A DNA stretch of 64,000 nucleotides from Sedimentibacter hydroxybenzoicus DSM 7310 (GCF_013403245.1 NZ_JACBNQ010000009.1:1-64000); one strand, 5' to 3'; shown: positions 30,817 to 40,493, numbered from the stretch's first letter. The notes: a model not told the origin generated them from the letters alone. A program made the numbers and translations.

Positions 30817-31661
30817 AAAACCTGCTCCTTTACATGAAATAACATTATATCTTCAATATTAGCTTTATCTATAACATAGCTTCCTTTAATCTTGTTCTTA
30901 AATACCAATGCCTCAACTCCGAATTTGTTTTTTCTTATCCCTTTAACAGCAGAAACCTCTATTTTTTCTAATTCCTTTTCTGAACATTTTAATATGCCGT
31001 ATTTCTCTAATAATTCATCTTTAGGCTCTGAAAATACAACCTTACCCCTATGAATAAATGTTATATAATCACAGATTTTTTCTAAATCGCTGATAATATG
31101 AGATGAAATAAATATGGAATTGGATTCGTCCTGTATAAATTCTAAAAAAATATCCAAAATTTCTTCTCTTACTATTGGATCTAATCCGCTGGTGGCTTCA
31201 TCCATTATCAATATTTTAGAATCATGAGACAATGAAACCGCTATAGAAAACTTCATTTTCATTCCTCTTGAATAATCCTTTATGCTTTTATCTTCGGCAA
31301 TTGAAAATTGCTTAAGTAATTTAAAAAATTTATCCTCATCCCATGTTTTATAAATTCTTTTCATGAATTTATTAATTTCTTTTGCATTTAAATTATCAGG
31401 AAAGCTTGATTCATCCATTACGACACCAATATTTTCTTTAATTGAATTAAAGTCAATTTTATTGTCCTTCCCCAACACAGTTATTTGACCTCTATCACGG
31501 TTTATTAAATCTAATATAAGTTTAATAGTTGTACTTTTCCCGGCTCCGTTTTCTCCTACAAAGCCCATTATACAGCCCTGTGGCAGTTTAATATTAATAT
31601 TGTCTAACTTGAAATCTTTATATTGTTTTGTCACATTTATTAACTGCAGCGCATATTCCAT
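30813..31661 (-). CDS. ABC transporter ATP-binding protein
   Basis: A 282-residue ABC ATPase from ATG 31661. Walker A is GFVGENGAGKSTTIKLILDL, the Q-loop region is ENIGVVMDESSF, the signature is DYSRGMKMKFSIAVSLSHDS, Walker B is ILIMDEATSGLD, and the switch His is in ISSHIISDLEKI. The C-terminal about 60 residues are of the kind found in CcmA/YtrB-type exporters. It energises the ABC-2 permease encoded next. The gene starts three bases after the GntR stop. Confidence 0.92.
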   Translation of the reverse strand: MEYALQLINVTKQYKDFKLDNINIKLPQGCIMGFVGENGAGKSTTIKLILDLINRDRGQITVLGKDNKIDFNSIKENIGVVMDESSFPDNLNAKEINKFMKRIYKTWDEDKFFKLLKQFSIAEDKSIKDYSRGMKMKFSIAVSLSHDSKILIMDEATSGLDPIVREEILDIFLEFIQDESNSIFISSHIISDLEKICDYITFIHRGKVVFSEPKDELLEKYGILKCSEKELEKIEVSAVKGIRKNKFGVEALVFKNKIKGSYVIDKANIEDIMLFHVKEQVL

Positions 31662-31663
31662 AA

Positions 31664-32038
31664 TCATTCTCCTTCATAAATCAAATTCATCATCTCTGTC
31701 AATTCATCCAGTCCTATTCCACAATTATTTGCCAATATAATAATTTCCTGCATATAATTTTCTATTTCTTTAAGCTGCTGTTCTCTGATTAAATCAATAT
31801 TTTTACTCGCAACAAAACTTCCCTTTCCCGTAAAAGATACTATGAAGCCCTCTCTTTCAAGTTCTTCATATGCACGTTTTGTTGTAATTACACTGATTCT
31901 GAGTTCCTTCGCCAATATTCTCATTGATGGCAAGGCATCACCCTCATTCAATTCACCTGATATGATAAGTGATTTTATCTGAGAAACTATTTGCTCATAA
32001 ATTGGTTGACCGCTTGAATTACTTATTATAATATTCAT
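31664..32038 (-). CDS. GntR-family regulator (YtrA subfamily)
   Basis: A 124-residue repressor. The winged helix includes PIYEQIVSQIKSLIISGELN and LRISVITTKRAYEELEREGF, with a wing of FTGKGSFVA. The short C-terminal helical part and the adjacent ABC genes place it in the YtrA subfamily. It likely represses its own operon through the inverted repeat at 32057-32077 that covers the -10 box. Inducers of such systems are often antibiotics acting on the cell wall. Confidence 0.9.
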   Translation of the reverse strand: MNIIISNSSGQPIYEQIVSQIKSLIISGELNEGDALPSMRILAKELRISVITTKRAYEELEREGFIVSFTGKGSFVASKNIDLIREQQLKEIENYMQEIIILANNCGIGLDELTEMMNLIYEGE

Positions 32039-32056
32039 AAGTTAACCTCGCATTAT

Positions 32057-32097
32057 TGTATATATCCATTATATACATTATATAATGTTTCTGTCAA
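32057..32097 (-). promoter_or_regulatory. Promoter and GntR operator of the ABC operon
   Basis: On the minus strand TTGACA (32092-32097) and TATAAT (32068-32073) are spaced by 18 bp. The inverted repeat TGTATAT-N7-ATATACA (32057-32077) overlaps the -10 box and is the expected binding site for the GntR protein encoded immediately downstream. A nested CATTATATAATG palindrome lies in the spacer. Confidence 0.75.
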
Positions 32098-32161
32098 CAG
32101 AAATTTATAAATTTTAAGAATGTACTTCTATATTTTGTTCTGATTGCAGTTAAAATTTGAA

Positions 32162-32215
32162 AGCAGATGACCCAAATATTTGATTTGGTGCCAGTCGCTT
32201 ATGCTGTAAGTGAAA
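32162..32215 (+). repeat. REP-like element, single copy
   Basis: One copy of a repeat of about 53 bp. It has AGCAGATGACCCAAAT, a short centre, ATTTGGTGCCAGTCGCTT, then ATGCTGTAAGTGAAA. The first part folds as an imperfect stem around the AAAT/ATTT centre. A second small hairpin forms from GCTTA and TAAG. It directly follows, on the minus strand, the T-run of the pnp terminator. Confidence 0.75.
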
Positions 32216-32243
32216 TAAAAAAATAGCAATTTTATTTGCTATC
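32216..32243 (-). terminator. Terminator of pnp
   Basis: On the minus strand GATAGCAAATAAAATTGCTA forms an AT-rich hairpin followed by TTTTTTTATT. It lies 14 bp after the pnp stop codon. Confidence 0.75.
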
Positions 32244-32256
32244 TTTCTTGCTGTTA

Positions 32257-34350
32257 TTATTTATTTTCTGTTTCTTTCAGTGCTTCTTTTCTTGAAAGCT
32301 TGATTTTGCCTTGTTGGTCAATTTCAATTACTTTTACAAGGATTTCATCTCCTAAGTTCAATACATCCTCTACCTTTGCAACTCTCTTGTCAGAGATTTG
32401 AGAAATGTGGAGTAGTCCGTCCTTGTTATCTGTAAGCTCTACAAATGCTCCGAAAGCAGCTATTCTTACAACCTTACCAAGTAATATTTCGCCAACTTCT
32501 ATTTCTTTAACAATGTTTTCAATTATTTTTTTAGCTTTGTATGCATTTTCAACATTTTCAGCAGCTATTAAAACTGAACCGTCATCATCGATATCAATTT
32601 TAACTCCTGTTTCTTCAATGATTTTGTTGATAACCTTTCCGCCTGCACCGATTACATCTCTGATTTTATCAGGCTTAATAGTCATTGAAATAATTTTAGG
32701 TGCGTACTTGCTCACTTCTTCTCTCGGCTTATCTATGCATTGAAGCATCTTGTCAAGTATAAACATTCTTCCGGCATGTGCTTTTTTTAAAGCGTTTGTA
32801 AGAACATTTCTGTCTATTCCATGAACCTTGATGTCCATCTGAATAGCCGTTATACCTTCTTGTGTACCTGCAACCTTAAAGTCCATGTCCCCAAGGAAGT
32901 CTTCCATGCCTTGTATGTCTGTTAATACAACTACGTTATCTCCTTCCTTCATCAAGCCCATAGCAACTCCTGCTACCGGTGCTTTAATAGGAACACCTGC
33001 GTCCATTAATGACAAGGTACTTCCGCATACTGACGCCTGAGATGTTGAACCGTTAGAGCTCAATACTTCGGAAACTAATCTTATTGTGTAGGGAAATACT
33101 TCTTCAGGCGGCAGAACAGGTTCCAATGCTCTTTCAGCCAATGCTCCGTGACCGATTTCTCTTCTTCCCGGACCTCTTGATGGTCTGGTTTCTCCAACTG
33201 AGTATGAAGGGAAATTATAATGGTGCATATATCTTTTAGAGGTTTCTTCGGATATTCCGTCTAAAGTCTGCTCATCACTGGATACACCAAGTGTAGCAAC
33301 TGTAAGTACCTGTGTCTGGCCTCTTGTAAATATTGCAGAACCGTGAGTTCTCGGAAGCATTCCAACCTCACATGTTATTTTTCTTATTTCATCAATTGTT
33401 CTGTTGTCAGGTCTGATGCCTCTTAAGAGAATGTTCTCTCTTACCTTTTCTTTTATTATGGAGTACAGAGCATCTTCTATGTCTGATCCGTTTTCAGGGT
33501 ATTTTTCTAAAAATATTTCTTTAGCTGTTGCCTTGAAGTTATCAATTTTTTCTTGTCTTGTAAGCTTATCTTCCTCGATGATTGCTTCGTTGATTATAGG
33601 TGTTGCATATTGTCTGATTTCCTGTTCTATGGTTTCATCACATGCAAACTTAACATAATCTGATTTTTCTTTACCAACCTGCGCTCTTATTTCTTCAATA
33701 AAATCACAAATCTTCTTTATTTCTTCGTGAGCGAACAAAATTGCCTCAAGCATTTTTTCTTCGGTAATTTCATTGGCTCCTGCTTCAACCATCATTATTG
33801 CTTCTTTTGTACCTGATACCGTTAAATTAAGGTCTGTTATTTCTCTTTCCTTACTGTTTGGATTTACTACAAATTCGTTGTTTATAAGCCCTAAGTTTAC
33901 AGCTCCCGTTGGTCCTTCAAATGGTATATCGGATATGGATAATGCTATGGATGATCCTATCATTCCTGCTATTTCAGGAGAACAATCCTGATCTACAGAC
34001 AATACGGTCACAATTACCGACACGTCATTTCTGAATCCTTTCGGGAACAATGGTCTGAGTGGTCTGTCAATCAGCCTTGATGTAAGTATTGCCTTTTCTC
34101 CCGGTCTTCCTTCTCTTTTTATAAATCCGCCGGGTATTTTTCCTACTGAGTAAAGCTTCTCCTCAAAATCTACACTCAATGGGAAAAAATCTATTCCTTG
34201 CCTCGGTTCTTTAGATGCGGTTACATTTGCCATGATTACGGTATCGCCATACCTTACTAAGCAACTTCCGTTAGTAAGCTCTGCAATTTTACCTGTTGTA
34301 ACCGTAAGCTCTCTGCCGGCAAGCATATATTTAAAAATTCGTTCTTCCAT
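32257..34350 (-). CDS. pnp: Polyribonucleotide nucleotidyltransferase
   Basis: PNPase of 697 residues: a phosphorolytic 3'-5' exoribonuclease that also adds tails to RNA, a trimer in the RNA degradosome. Two RNase PH domains (about 1-230 and 310-540) carry [20 protein letters not shown] and the [13 protein letters not shown] segment. [15 protein letters not shown] and the active-site Asp region [20 protein letters not shown] are conserved. KH ([20 protein letters not shown]) and S1 domains end the protein. ATG 34350 has AAAGGAGGT. It lies downstream of rpsO, the usual order, but REP repeats separate them. Confidence 0.97.
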   Translation of the reverse strand: MEERIFKYMLAGRELTVTTGKIAELTNGSCLVRYGDTVIMANVTASKEPRQGIDFFPLSVDFEEKLYSVGKIPGGFIKREGRPGEKAILTSRLIDRPLRPLFPKGFRNDVSVIVTVLSVDQDCSPEIAGMIGSSIALSISDIPFEGPTGAVNLGLINNEFVVNPNSKEREITDLNLTVSGTKEAIMMVEAGANEITEEKMLEAILFAHEEIKKICDFIEEIRAQVGKEKSDYVKFACDETIEQEIRQYATPIINEAIIEEDKLTRQEKIDNFKATAKEIFLEKYPENGSDIEDALYSIIKEKVRENILLRGIRPDNRTIDEIRKITCEVGMLPRTHGSAIFTRGQTQVLTVATLGVSSDEQTLDGISEETSKRYMHHYNFPSYSVGETRPSRGPGRREIGHGALAERALEPVLPPEEVFPYTIRLVSEVLSSNGSTSQASVCGSTLSLMDAGVPIKAPVAGVAMGLMKEGDNVVVLTDIQGMEDFLGDMDFKVAGTQEGITAIQMDIKVHGIDRNVLTNALKKAHAGRMFILDKMLQCIDKPREEVSKYAPKIISMTIKPDKIRDVIGAGGKVINKIIEETGVKIDIDDDGSVLIAAENVENAYKAKKIIENIVKEIEVGEILLGKVVRIAAFGAFVELTDNKDGLLHISQISDKRVAKVEDVLNLGDEILVKVIEIDQQGKIKLSRKEALKETENK

Positions 34351-34369
34351 TTTACCTCCTTTTAATTTA

Positions 34370-34527
34370 AGCAGATGACCCAAATTTTTAATTTGGTGTC
34401 AGTCGCTTATGCTGTATGCGAAAGCAGATGACCCAAATTTTAATTTGGGGTCAGTCGCTTATGCTGTATGCGAAAGCAGATGACCCAAATTTTAATTTGG
34501 GGTCAGTCGCTTATGCTGTAAGTGAAA
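34370..34527 (+). repeat. REP-like element, three tandem copies
   Basis: Three direct copies (34370-34422, 34423-34474, 34475-34527) of the 52-53 bp unit beginning AGCAGATGACCCAAATTT. The first two end in TGTATGCGAA and the last in TGTAAGTGAAA. Each unit can form the AAATT/AATTT hairpin with flanking GAC(C)C/GGGTC pairing. The array fills the gap between the rpsO terminator and the pnp ribosome binding site. Confidence 0.85.
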
Positions 34528-34531
34528 AAAT

Positions 34532-34552
34532 AGAGCGGGATTCCCCCGCTCC
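34532..34552 (-). terminator. Terminator of rpsO
   Basis: GAGCGGG and CCCGCTC form a GC-rich stem with a short loop, followed on the minus strand by a TATTTTTT run. It lies 10 bp after the rpsO stop. Confidence 0.85.
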
Positions 34553-34562
34553 TTAATTTCAC

Positions 34563-34826
34563 TTATCTTCTTAATCCTAATCTTGCAACAATACTTCTGT
34601 ATCTTTCGATGTCGTTATTTTTTAAGTAGTTAAGAAATCCTCTTCTTTGACCAACCATTTGTAAAAGACCTCTTCTTGAGTGATGATCTTTTTTGTTGTC
34701 TTTTAAGTGTTCAGTCAGATTGTTGATTCTGAAAGTCAACATAGCTATCTGAACTTCCGGAGATCCTGTGTCCTTTTCATTGATTCTGTATTGTTCGATA
34801 ATTTGTGTTTTTTGTTCTTTTGTCAT
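34563..34826 (-). CDS. rpsO: 30S ribosomal protein S15
   Basis: S15 of 87 residues, normal length. The family pattern is complete: [40 protein letters not shown], and [19 protein letters not shown]. It binds 16S rRNA early in small-subunit assembly. GGAGG precedes ATG 34826. A leader of about 80 bases with an 8-bp stem may serve autoregulation. It is transcribed from its own promoter and followed by a strong terminator before pnp. Confidence 0.97.
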   Translation of the reverse strand: MTKEQKTQIIEQYRINEKDTGSPEVQIAMLTFRINNLTEHLKDNKKDHHSRRGLLQMVGQRRGFLNYLKNNDIERYRSIVARLGLRR

Positions 34827-34857
34827 TTTTTATTCCTCCATATTAATTATTATTTCA

Positions 34858-34904
34858 CCATAATCCATGCAATACGTTGAGGATTCGTAAAACTTAGATT
34901 ATGG
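34858..34904 (-). promoter_or_regulatory. rpsO leader stem-loop (possible S15 autoregulatory site)
   Basis: CCATAATC and GATTATGG form a perfect 8-bp stem enclosing about 30 bases in the untranslated leader of rpsO. S15 binds its own leader in several Firmicutes. Whether this stem is such a site cannot be judged without structure comparison. Confidence 0.45.
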
Positions 34905-34915
34905 AAATACAATAA

Positions 34916-34944
34916 ATTCTACCATAATACTATGTTTTTGTAAA
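34916..34944 (-). promoter_or_regulatory. rpsO promoter
   Basis: On the minus strand TTTACA (34939-34944) and TAGAAT (34916-34921) are 17 bp apart, a good sigma-A promoter about 90 bp before the rpsO start codon. Confidence 0.7.
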
Positions 34945-34962
34945 CATAAATTTATAAATATT

Positions 34963-35715
34963 TTAATGTGCTCTGTCTAAAAAAATTATATCTTCATCTC
35001 GTTCTAATTTATCAAAAATCAAAATCGAGTTATCTTTATTTGTATTGATGGTTAACAAAGCTTCCTTTCCACCTGTCATGACCTTATATCTTCCGTCGGG
35101 AGGAATTATGATACTTGAATTATTATCTGCAAAAGCAATCTTTTTATTATAATCTATATTCAGCTCATTATTATAAATAGTGTAATTGTTAATTAAAAGC
35201 TTGTTAACCTCTAATATCTTCCCTTCATTTAATAAGTTTCTCACCAACGTAGAACTTACGGCAATGCCGTTATACTTAACAGGAAATATTTCTTCAACCT
35301 TGTAATTATATGTACTTTCGAATTCTCTTAATGTATTTATATTTCCGCTTGCCTTGTGTCCGAAGGTAAAATTATAGCCAACCACAATATTTTTAGCATT
35401 GTATTTGTCTATAAGAATTTCCTTTATAAACTGTTCGGGAGAATATTTTGATATGACTTCATCAAGCTCAATCTCTGCAACTTCAGTAACATTATATGAT
35501 TTTAACAGCTCCAGTTTAATGTTCCTGCTGTTTATGTATTTAATATTATATGTGGATTTTTTTAAATCCCTTCTTACAAACCTGAATGTTATAATTATGC
35601 TGTCTTGATTTTCTTCATTGCTTAACTCAATCATTCTTCTGATCAGTGCATCATGTCCAATATGTATACCATCAAAATTACCAATGGCAATACAAGAGGG
35701 TTTTCTGTTATTCAT
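34963..35715 (-). CDS. RibF-like FAD synthetase lacking the riboflavin kinase domain
   Basis: A 250-residue protein from ATG 35715. The N-terminal FAD synthetase (FMN adenylyltransferase) domain is intact: AIGNFDGIHIGHDALIRRMI with the nucleotidyl-transfer HxGH motif, VVGYNFTFGHKASGN, and VSSTLVRNLLNEGKI. In normal RibF (about 300 residues) a flavokinase domain with a GRxLGFPTAN motif follows. Here about 75 unrelated residues replace it (IPPDGRYKVMTGGKEALLTI). So FMN production would need another kinase. Position after truB is the normal ribF position. Confidence 0.85.
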   Translation of the reverse strand: MNNRKPSCIAIGNFDGIHIGHDALIRRMIELSNEENQDSIIITFRFVRRDLKKSTYNIKYINSRNIKLELLKSYNVTEVAEIELDEVISKYSPEQFIKEILIDKYNAKNIVVGYNFTFGHKASGNINTLREFESTYNYKVEEIFPVKYNGIAVSSTLVRNLLNEGKILEVNKLLINNYTIYNNELNIDYNKKIAFADNNSSIIIPPDGRYKVMTGGKEALLTINTNKDNSILIFDKLERDEDIIFLDRAH

Positions 35716-35730
35716 TAGTTCCACCTGTGT

Positions 35731-36606
35731 CTATACCAACATTTTTTCTATTTTTACCAAGTTGTTATTTATTTTTTTGCCGATTCCGATAAGCTCATCA
35801 TTACAATATATATAGAATACCTCATCTTCAATTGTATCAGCTTGTGCATATACTTCATTGCCTGCTGTAAGCCTGTCGTAATAATCCATATGAACATTTA
35901 TTTTTTTTAACGGATAAACTTTATCAATAGGTATCAGACATTCTTGCAGTCTGTTATTATCATATAAAAATTTAAGTTCATTTAGGGTTACGGAATTTTC
36001 AATATGTAAACCTTTTGTTTCTGTCCTTACTAATACACCCATATGTCCCAATGCTCCCAATTTTTCGCCTATATCGTTACACAAGGTTCTCATGTAGGTT
36101 CCCTTGGAGCAATTGACCCTCATAAGTACTCTTTCATTATCGTATTTTATAAGATTGATATCTTTAATATGAATTTCCTTTGCTTCTTTTTCCACCGATA
36201 TATTTTGTCTCGCGTATTCATACAGTTTTTTACCGTTTAATTTAACTGCCGAATACGCCGGTGGAATCTGCTGCTGTCTGCCTTTAAAATCTTCTAAAGC
36301 ATTTAACAGTGTACGTTCACTAATACTCTTGAACTTTTTTTCTTCCACAATCTTTCCATAGCTGTCCTGAGTATCGGTTTTTTGCCCTAAAATCAATTCG
36401 CAAACATACTCCTTGTCTTGATTCATGAGATACTCACTTATTTTAGTTCCTTTGCCTACGCATACAACCATGACTCCGGAAACATTGGGATCTAATGTAC
36501 CGGCATGCCCAACCTTTTTTATATTCAATATTTTTCTTACTGAACTGACAACATCGTGAGAAGTCATTCCGGTTGGTTTTAATATGTTCAATACTCCATT
36601 CATCAT
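35731..36606 (-). CDS. truB: tRNA pseudouridine(55) synthase
   Basis: TruB of 291 residues, making pseudouridine 55 in tRNA. Catalytic Asp lies in KKVGHAGTLDPNVSGVMVVC (GTLDP), followed by KEYVCELILGQKTDTQDSYG, PPAYSAVKLNGKKLYEYAR, and the RMNCSKGTYMRTLCNDIGEKLG-type segment with the conserved GTYMRTL. A C-terminal PUA-like tail ends the protein. The start overlaps the nrnA stop, so translation is coupled. ribF follows 16 bp downstream. Confidence 0.95.
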   Translation of the reverse strand: MMNGVLNILKPTGMTSHDVVSSVRKILNIKKVGHAGTLDPNVSGVMVVCVGKGTKISEYLMNQDKEYVCELILGQKTDTQDSYGKIVEEKKFKSISERTLLNALEDFKGRQQQIPPAYSAVKLNGKKLYEYARQNISVEKEAKEIHIKDINLIKYDNERVLMRVNCSKGTYMRTLCNDIGEKLGALGHMGVLVRTETKGLHIENSVTLNELKFLYDNNRLQECLIPIDKVYPLKKINVHMDYYDRLTAGNEVYAQADTIEDEVFYIYCNDELIGIGKKINNNLVKIEKMLV

Positions 36607-37565
36607 TCCTGAAAATATTCCTTAAATGTTTCTATAAGTATTTTTTTAGTGTTTTCAATTGTTTCCTTTATTTCAAATCCGGCTGCCTTTGCGTGACCGC
36701 CTCCGCCGTATTTTACCGAAATATGTGATACATCGATATTATTTTTCGCCCTTAAGCTGACCTTTGTATCGCTTGAATCATATTCCTTTAAAACACAGGA
36801 AACTTCAACCTCTTCGATTTCTCTTAAAAATTCAACGACGCCGTCTATATCGCCCATTTCTGCATTGTTTCTTTCAAGTATATCATTGGTGATGCAGGTA
36901 ATTGCAAATTTATTGCTATAATAAAGCTCTAAACTGCTTATGCATTCTATATATGCTTTTACGATGTTAGAGGGTTTGGAGTTATAAATAATATTGTCAA
37001 TTTGTGATATATCAACGCCAAGCTCTATCAGCTCCGCAGTTTTTTTATGAGTTTCTCCGTTGGTGTTTGAATAGCTGAATTTACCTGTATCAGTCAATAT
37101 TGCTATATATATATTGGTTGCTATCTTTTTCGTTAATTCTCTTCCGGAAATTTTTAATATATCATATAAAAGCTCACCGGTAGAGCTGATTTCCGTATCA
37201 ATTATATTTATGTCGGCAAAACCTTCATTAGTTTTATGATGATCTATACAAACAGAAGTTTTAATGTTATTAAAAACATCTTTAAACTTTCCCAATCTTT
37301 CTTTATCACTGCAATCAAGTACAAACAACAAATCAAATTCTTCGTTGTTATATTCTTTTAACAGGATATCTTCGTCCATAAATTGCTTATAATTATAAGG
37401 AATTATACCATCAATACAGACAGTCAATTTTTTATTCAGAGGCTTTATAAACTCGTATAGGGCCATCACAGACCCTATACAATCTCCGTCAGGTGCCTTG
37501 TGTCCTGCGATGCAGATATTTTTAGAATTATTTATTAAATTAAATATTTCCGTTACATCATTCAT
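36603..37565 (-). CDS. nrnA: Bifunctional oligoribonuclease / pAp phosphatase (DHH family)
   Basis: A DHH/DHHA1 phosphoesterase of 320 residues, from ATG 37565. Metal-binding motifs are ICIAGHKAPDGDCIGSVMAL, FVLDCSD, the DHH itself in SVCIDHHKTNEGFADINII, and TGKFSYSN. The DHHA1 GGGGHAKAAGFE closes the protein. NrnA degrades short RNA oligomers and pAp. Its start overlaps the end of rbfA, as often seen in Firmicutes. A longer frame to 37607 lies within rbfA and lacks support. Confidence 0.93.
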   Translation of the reverse strand: MNDVTEIFNLINNSKNICIAGHKAPDGDCIGSVMALYEFIKPLNKKLTVCIDGIIPYNYKQFMDEDILLKEYNNEEFDLLFVLDCSDKERLGKFKDVFNNIKTSVCIDHHKTNEGFADINIIDTEISSTGELLYDILKISGRELTKKIATNIYIAILTDTGKFSYSNTNGETHKKTAELIELGVDISQIDNIIYNSKPSNIVKAYIECISSLELYYSNKFAITCITNDILERNNAEMGDIDGVVEFLREIEEVEVSCVLKEYDSSDTKVSLRAKNNIDVSHISVKYGGGGHAKAAGFEIKETIENTKKILIETFKEYFQE

Positions 37566-37935
37566 CTTCAGATTCATCTTTCGGCTTCCTGCTTTCTTCA
37601 TCTTCAATTACCTTATTAATCAAGCTTGACATATATATTCCCTTTTCTATGGAATCATCCTTTTCAAACAACAATTCAGGAGTTAAGCGCATTTTAATTC
37701 TCTTTCCAACTTCTCTTCTTATGAATCCCTTTGCGCTTCTCAAAGCCTCAAGAGTCGGTTCGATGTCACCGTATACGGAAATATACACTTTTGCATATTT
37801 CAAATCCTCCATAACATCAACATCCGTTACACTTAACAGTTCAGATAAGCGAGGATCTTTAACCTCATTTCTGATAACTTCAGATATAACTCTTTTCATC
37901 TCTCCCGACAATCTGTTATTTCGTCTGTTTGCCAT
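37558..37935 (-). CDS. rbfA: Ribosome-binding factor A
   Basis: RbfA of 125 residues, needed for 16S rRNA 5' end maturation and cold growth. The KH-like fold shows LSGEMKRVISEVIRNEVKDP, TDVDVMEDLKYAKVYISVYG, and SAKGFIRREVGKRIKMRLTP with ELLFEKDDSIEKG. A short acidic tail (EDEESRKPKDESEDE) follows. It lies 30 bp after infB and overlaps nrnA. Confidence 0.95.
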   Translation of the reverse strand: MANRRNNRLSGEMKRVISEVIRNEVKDPRLSELLSVTDVDVMEDLKYAKVYISVYGDIEPTLEALRSAKGFIRREVGKRIKMRLTPELLFEKDDSIEKGIYMSSLINKVIEDEESRKPKDESEDE

Positions 37936-37965
37936 GTTATACCCTCTTTCTAAATTTATCTTTTA

Positions 37966-40185
37966 TTATCTTTTTATTTCTTCCATTATATACGCTTCCA
38001 TGGAGTCGCCTTCTTTTATGTCATTGTACTTTTCAATGCCAATGCCGCCTTCATATCCGGTATTTAATTCAGATACGTCATCTTTAAATCTCTTTAATGA
38101 TGCTATATCTCCTTCATGTATTACTATATCATTTCTTAACAATCTGATTTTTGATTTTCTTGTTATTTTCCCGCTTGTAACATAGACACCTGCTACTATA
38201 CCTACATTAGGCACCTTAAATGTCTGTCTTACATCTGCTCTTCCCAGAACAACTTCTTTATAGACAGGTGCAAGCATACCCTTAACTGCCTGTTGAATAT
38301 CTTCGATAGCAGTATAAATTATATTATAGGTACGGATATCTACATTTTCTTTTTTGGCAAGATCCATGGCTGCAATGGACGGTCTTACGTTAAAGCCTAT
38401 AACTATTGCATTGGAAGCAGAGGCAAGCATAACGTCATTTTCATTGATTCCGCCCACTCCGCCGTGTATTGGATTAACCTTAACCTCATCCATACTCAGC
38501 TTTAACAATGATTGTTTTACTGCTTCTATAGAGCCGCTCACATCAGCTTTAATAATGATATTTAAATCCTTAACTTCACCCTTTTGGATTCTGTCAAACA
38601 AATCATCCAATGATACCTTAGATGAAGCATTCATAGTTTCTAAGTGTCTTTTATTCTTGCGTTTTTCCGCAATATTTTTAGCATCCTTTTCATTGTCCAT
38701 GGCCATCAAAATATCTCCGGCCTGCGGAGTTTCTGATAAGCCCAATATTTCTACAGGTACTGACGGTCCTGCCTGATTTATTTTCTTTCCTTTAGAGTTA
38801 AACATTGCTCTGACCTTACCGTAAGCACTTCCAACTAAAACAACATCACCTTTGTTTAATGTTCCCTTTTCTATCAGTACGGTCGCAACTGAACCTCTGC
38901 CTTTATCAAGCTTAGCTTCAATGATGGTGCCCTTGGCGCTTCTGTTTGGATTTGCTTTAAATTCCTGTACTTCCGCTACTAAAAGTATCATTTCCAACAA
39001 ATCTTCTATACCCATGTGCTGCTTTGCAGAAACAGGTACAAATATTGTATCTCCGCCCCAGTCCTCGGAAATTATTCCTTGCTCTGATAATTCCTGTTTT
39101 ACTCTGTCCATATTGGCCGTTGGCTTATCTATTTTATTTACTGCAACAATTATAGGAACTCCTGCTGCCTTTGAATGGTTTATAGCTTCTATTGTCTGAG
39201 GCATAACTCCATCGTCTGCTGCAACTACTATTATTGCTATATCAGTAACCTTGGCACCTCTTGCTCTCATAGCCGTAAATGCCTCATGACCCGGTGTATC
39301 AAGCAGGGTTATTTTTTTACCGTTAATTTCTACCTGAGAAGCTCCTATGTGCTGAGTTATACCGCCTGCTTCCTGGGATGTAACCGCAGTATTTCTGATT
39401 GCATCCAGCAATGATGTTTTGCCGTGATCAACATGACCCATAACCGTTACAATCGGCGGTCTTGGTATTAGGTCAGCCTCATTATCCGTATCTTCCTTAG
39501 ATAAAGAATCCTCTAAATCTTGAAGTACATCTACTACCTCAATCTTTGATATTTTTGCATTAAATTCTTCGCCGATTAATTGTGCCGTATCAAAATCAAT
39601 TTCCTGATTCATATTACACATAACACCGAGAAGTATAAGCTTTGATATCACTGCATTTACAGGCACACCTAATTTGTCGGCCAAAGTTCTTACCACAATT
39701 GAATCTTCCATTTCAATATTTTTAATCTTAATTTCTTTTTTTACCGGCTGCTCCTGTTGTTTTTGCTGAAACGGTTGGAACGGTTTTTTAAATTTATTCT
39801 GATGATTATTCTTTTTAGGGAACTTCTGATTAAAATCCTTTGCACTTTTATCCTCATCTGCCACTTTTGGAACCGGTTTTGCAGTACCTGGCTTTTTAAC
39901 AGGTGTAATTATTTTTTTGTCAACCTTTTTAAATTTTGCAGTATTTAAATCGATTTTCTCATCAACAAGCGGTTCATCATCTATTATTTCAGTTTTTGCA
40001 GACTTTGCGGGTTTTACTTTTTTATTATTGTTAATTATATTTAAAGCTTTTTTTAACCTTATAACTTCTAAATCGGTTATAGAACTCATATGGTTCTTAA
40101 TAGTGATTCCTAATTCTTGCTCAGCTAATACAACCAAATCTTTACTATTCATTTTTAATTCTTTTGCAAGTTCATATATTCTCAT
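37966..40185 (-). CDS. infB: Translation initiation factor IF-2
   Basis: IF-2 of 739 residues, which brings fMet-tRNA to the 30S subunit. The N-terminal IF2_N helix bundle ([20 protein letters not shown]) is followed by a low-complexity Lys/Gln-rich linker (about 60-160) and a second IF2_N. The GTPase has G1 [15 protein letters not shown]3 DTPGHEAF, and G4 NKID. Domains II-IV follow, with [20 protein letters not shown]. It sits in the standard nusA-ylxR-ylxQ-infB-rbfA operon. Confidence 0.97.
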   Translation of the reverse strand: MRIYELAKELKMNSKDLVVLAEQELGITIKNHMSSITDLEVIRLKKALNIINNNKKVKPAKSAKTEIIDDEPLVDEKIDLNTAKFKKVDKKIITPVKKPGTAKPVPKVADEDKSAKDFNQKFPKKNNHQNKFKKPFQPFQQKQQEQPVKKEIKIKNIEMEDSIVVRTLADKLGVPVNAVISKLILLGVMCNMNQEIDFDTAQLIGEEFNAKISKIEVVDVLQDLEDSLSKEDTDNEADLIPRPPIVTVMGHVDHGKTSLLDAIRNTAVTSQEAGGITQHIGASQVEINGKKITLLDTPGHEAFTAMRARGAKVTDIAIIVVAADDGVMPQTIEAINHSKAAGVPIIVAVNKIDKPTANMDRVKQELSEQGIISEDWGGDTIFVPVSAKQHMGIEDLLEMILLVAEVQEFKANPNRSAKGTIIEAKLDKGRGSVATVLIEKGTLNKGDVVLVGSAYGKVRAMFNSKGKKINQAGPSVPVEILGLSETPQAGDILMAMDNEKDAKNIAEKRKNKRHLETMNASSKVSLDDLFDRIQKGEVKDLNIIIKADVSGSIEAVKQSLLKLSMDEVKVNPIHGGVGGINENDVMLASASNAIVIGFNVRPSIAAMDLAKKENVDIRTYNIIYTAIEDIQQAVKGMLAPVYKEVVLGRADVRQTFKVPNVGIVAGVYVTSGKITRKSKIRLLRNDIVIHEGDIASLKRFKDDVSELNTGYEGGIGIEKYNDIKEGDSMEAYIMEEIKR

Positions 40186-40199
40186 TAAGCCACCTCCGT

Positions 40200-40493
40200 T
40201 TATATATTATTAATTATATATGATGCTATGTTCTTATCAGTAATTGACAAAACACCCACCACCTTTCTCCCGAGACATTTTCCCAGGACTTCTTTCTCCC
40301 CGTATTCAATGTACTTTGCGTCGTATTGATCACAAAAAAATTGAACATTTTTTTTGGTTTTATCTGAAGCATCAGATGCTAATAATACTAATTCACTTTT
40401 ATTGCTTTTAATATTTATTAAAGTTGCATCGTAACCAATTGATATATTGCCGCCCTTTTTCGCTATACCCAGCATAGAATAAATTTTATTCAT
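40200..40493 (-). CDS. ylxQ: L7Ae-family RNA-binding protein (YlxQ)
   Basis: A 97-residue L7Ae/L30e-fold protein, a k-turn RNA binder. [20 protein letters not shown] starts it, and [20 protein letters not shown] is the family's second block, followed by [20 protein letters not shown]. Its start overlaps the ylxR stop by eight bases. The conserved position between ylxR and infB supports the call. Confidence 0.9.
   Translation of the reverse strand: MNKIYSMLGIAKKGGNISIGYDATLINIKSNKSELVLLASDASDKTKKNVQFFCDQYDAKYIEYGEKEVLGKCLGRKVVGVLSITDKNIASYIINNI

Noticed and set aside
34370-34527. Three tandem 52-bp repeats as a CRISPR array
   Set aside because: The units are directly adjacent with no unique spacers, are themselves hairpins, and recur singly elsewhere; no cas genes are near.
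38354-38776. Long open frames on the + strand opposite infB, pnp, nusA and polC
   Set aside because: They are antisense shadows of strongly conserved genes, lack ribosome binding sites and show low-complexity translations.
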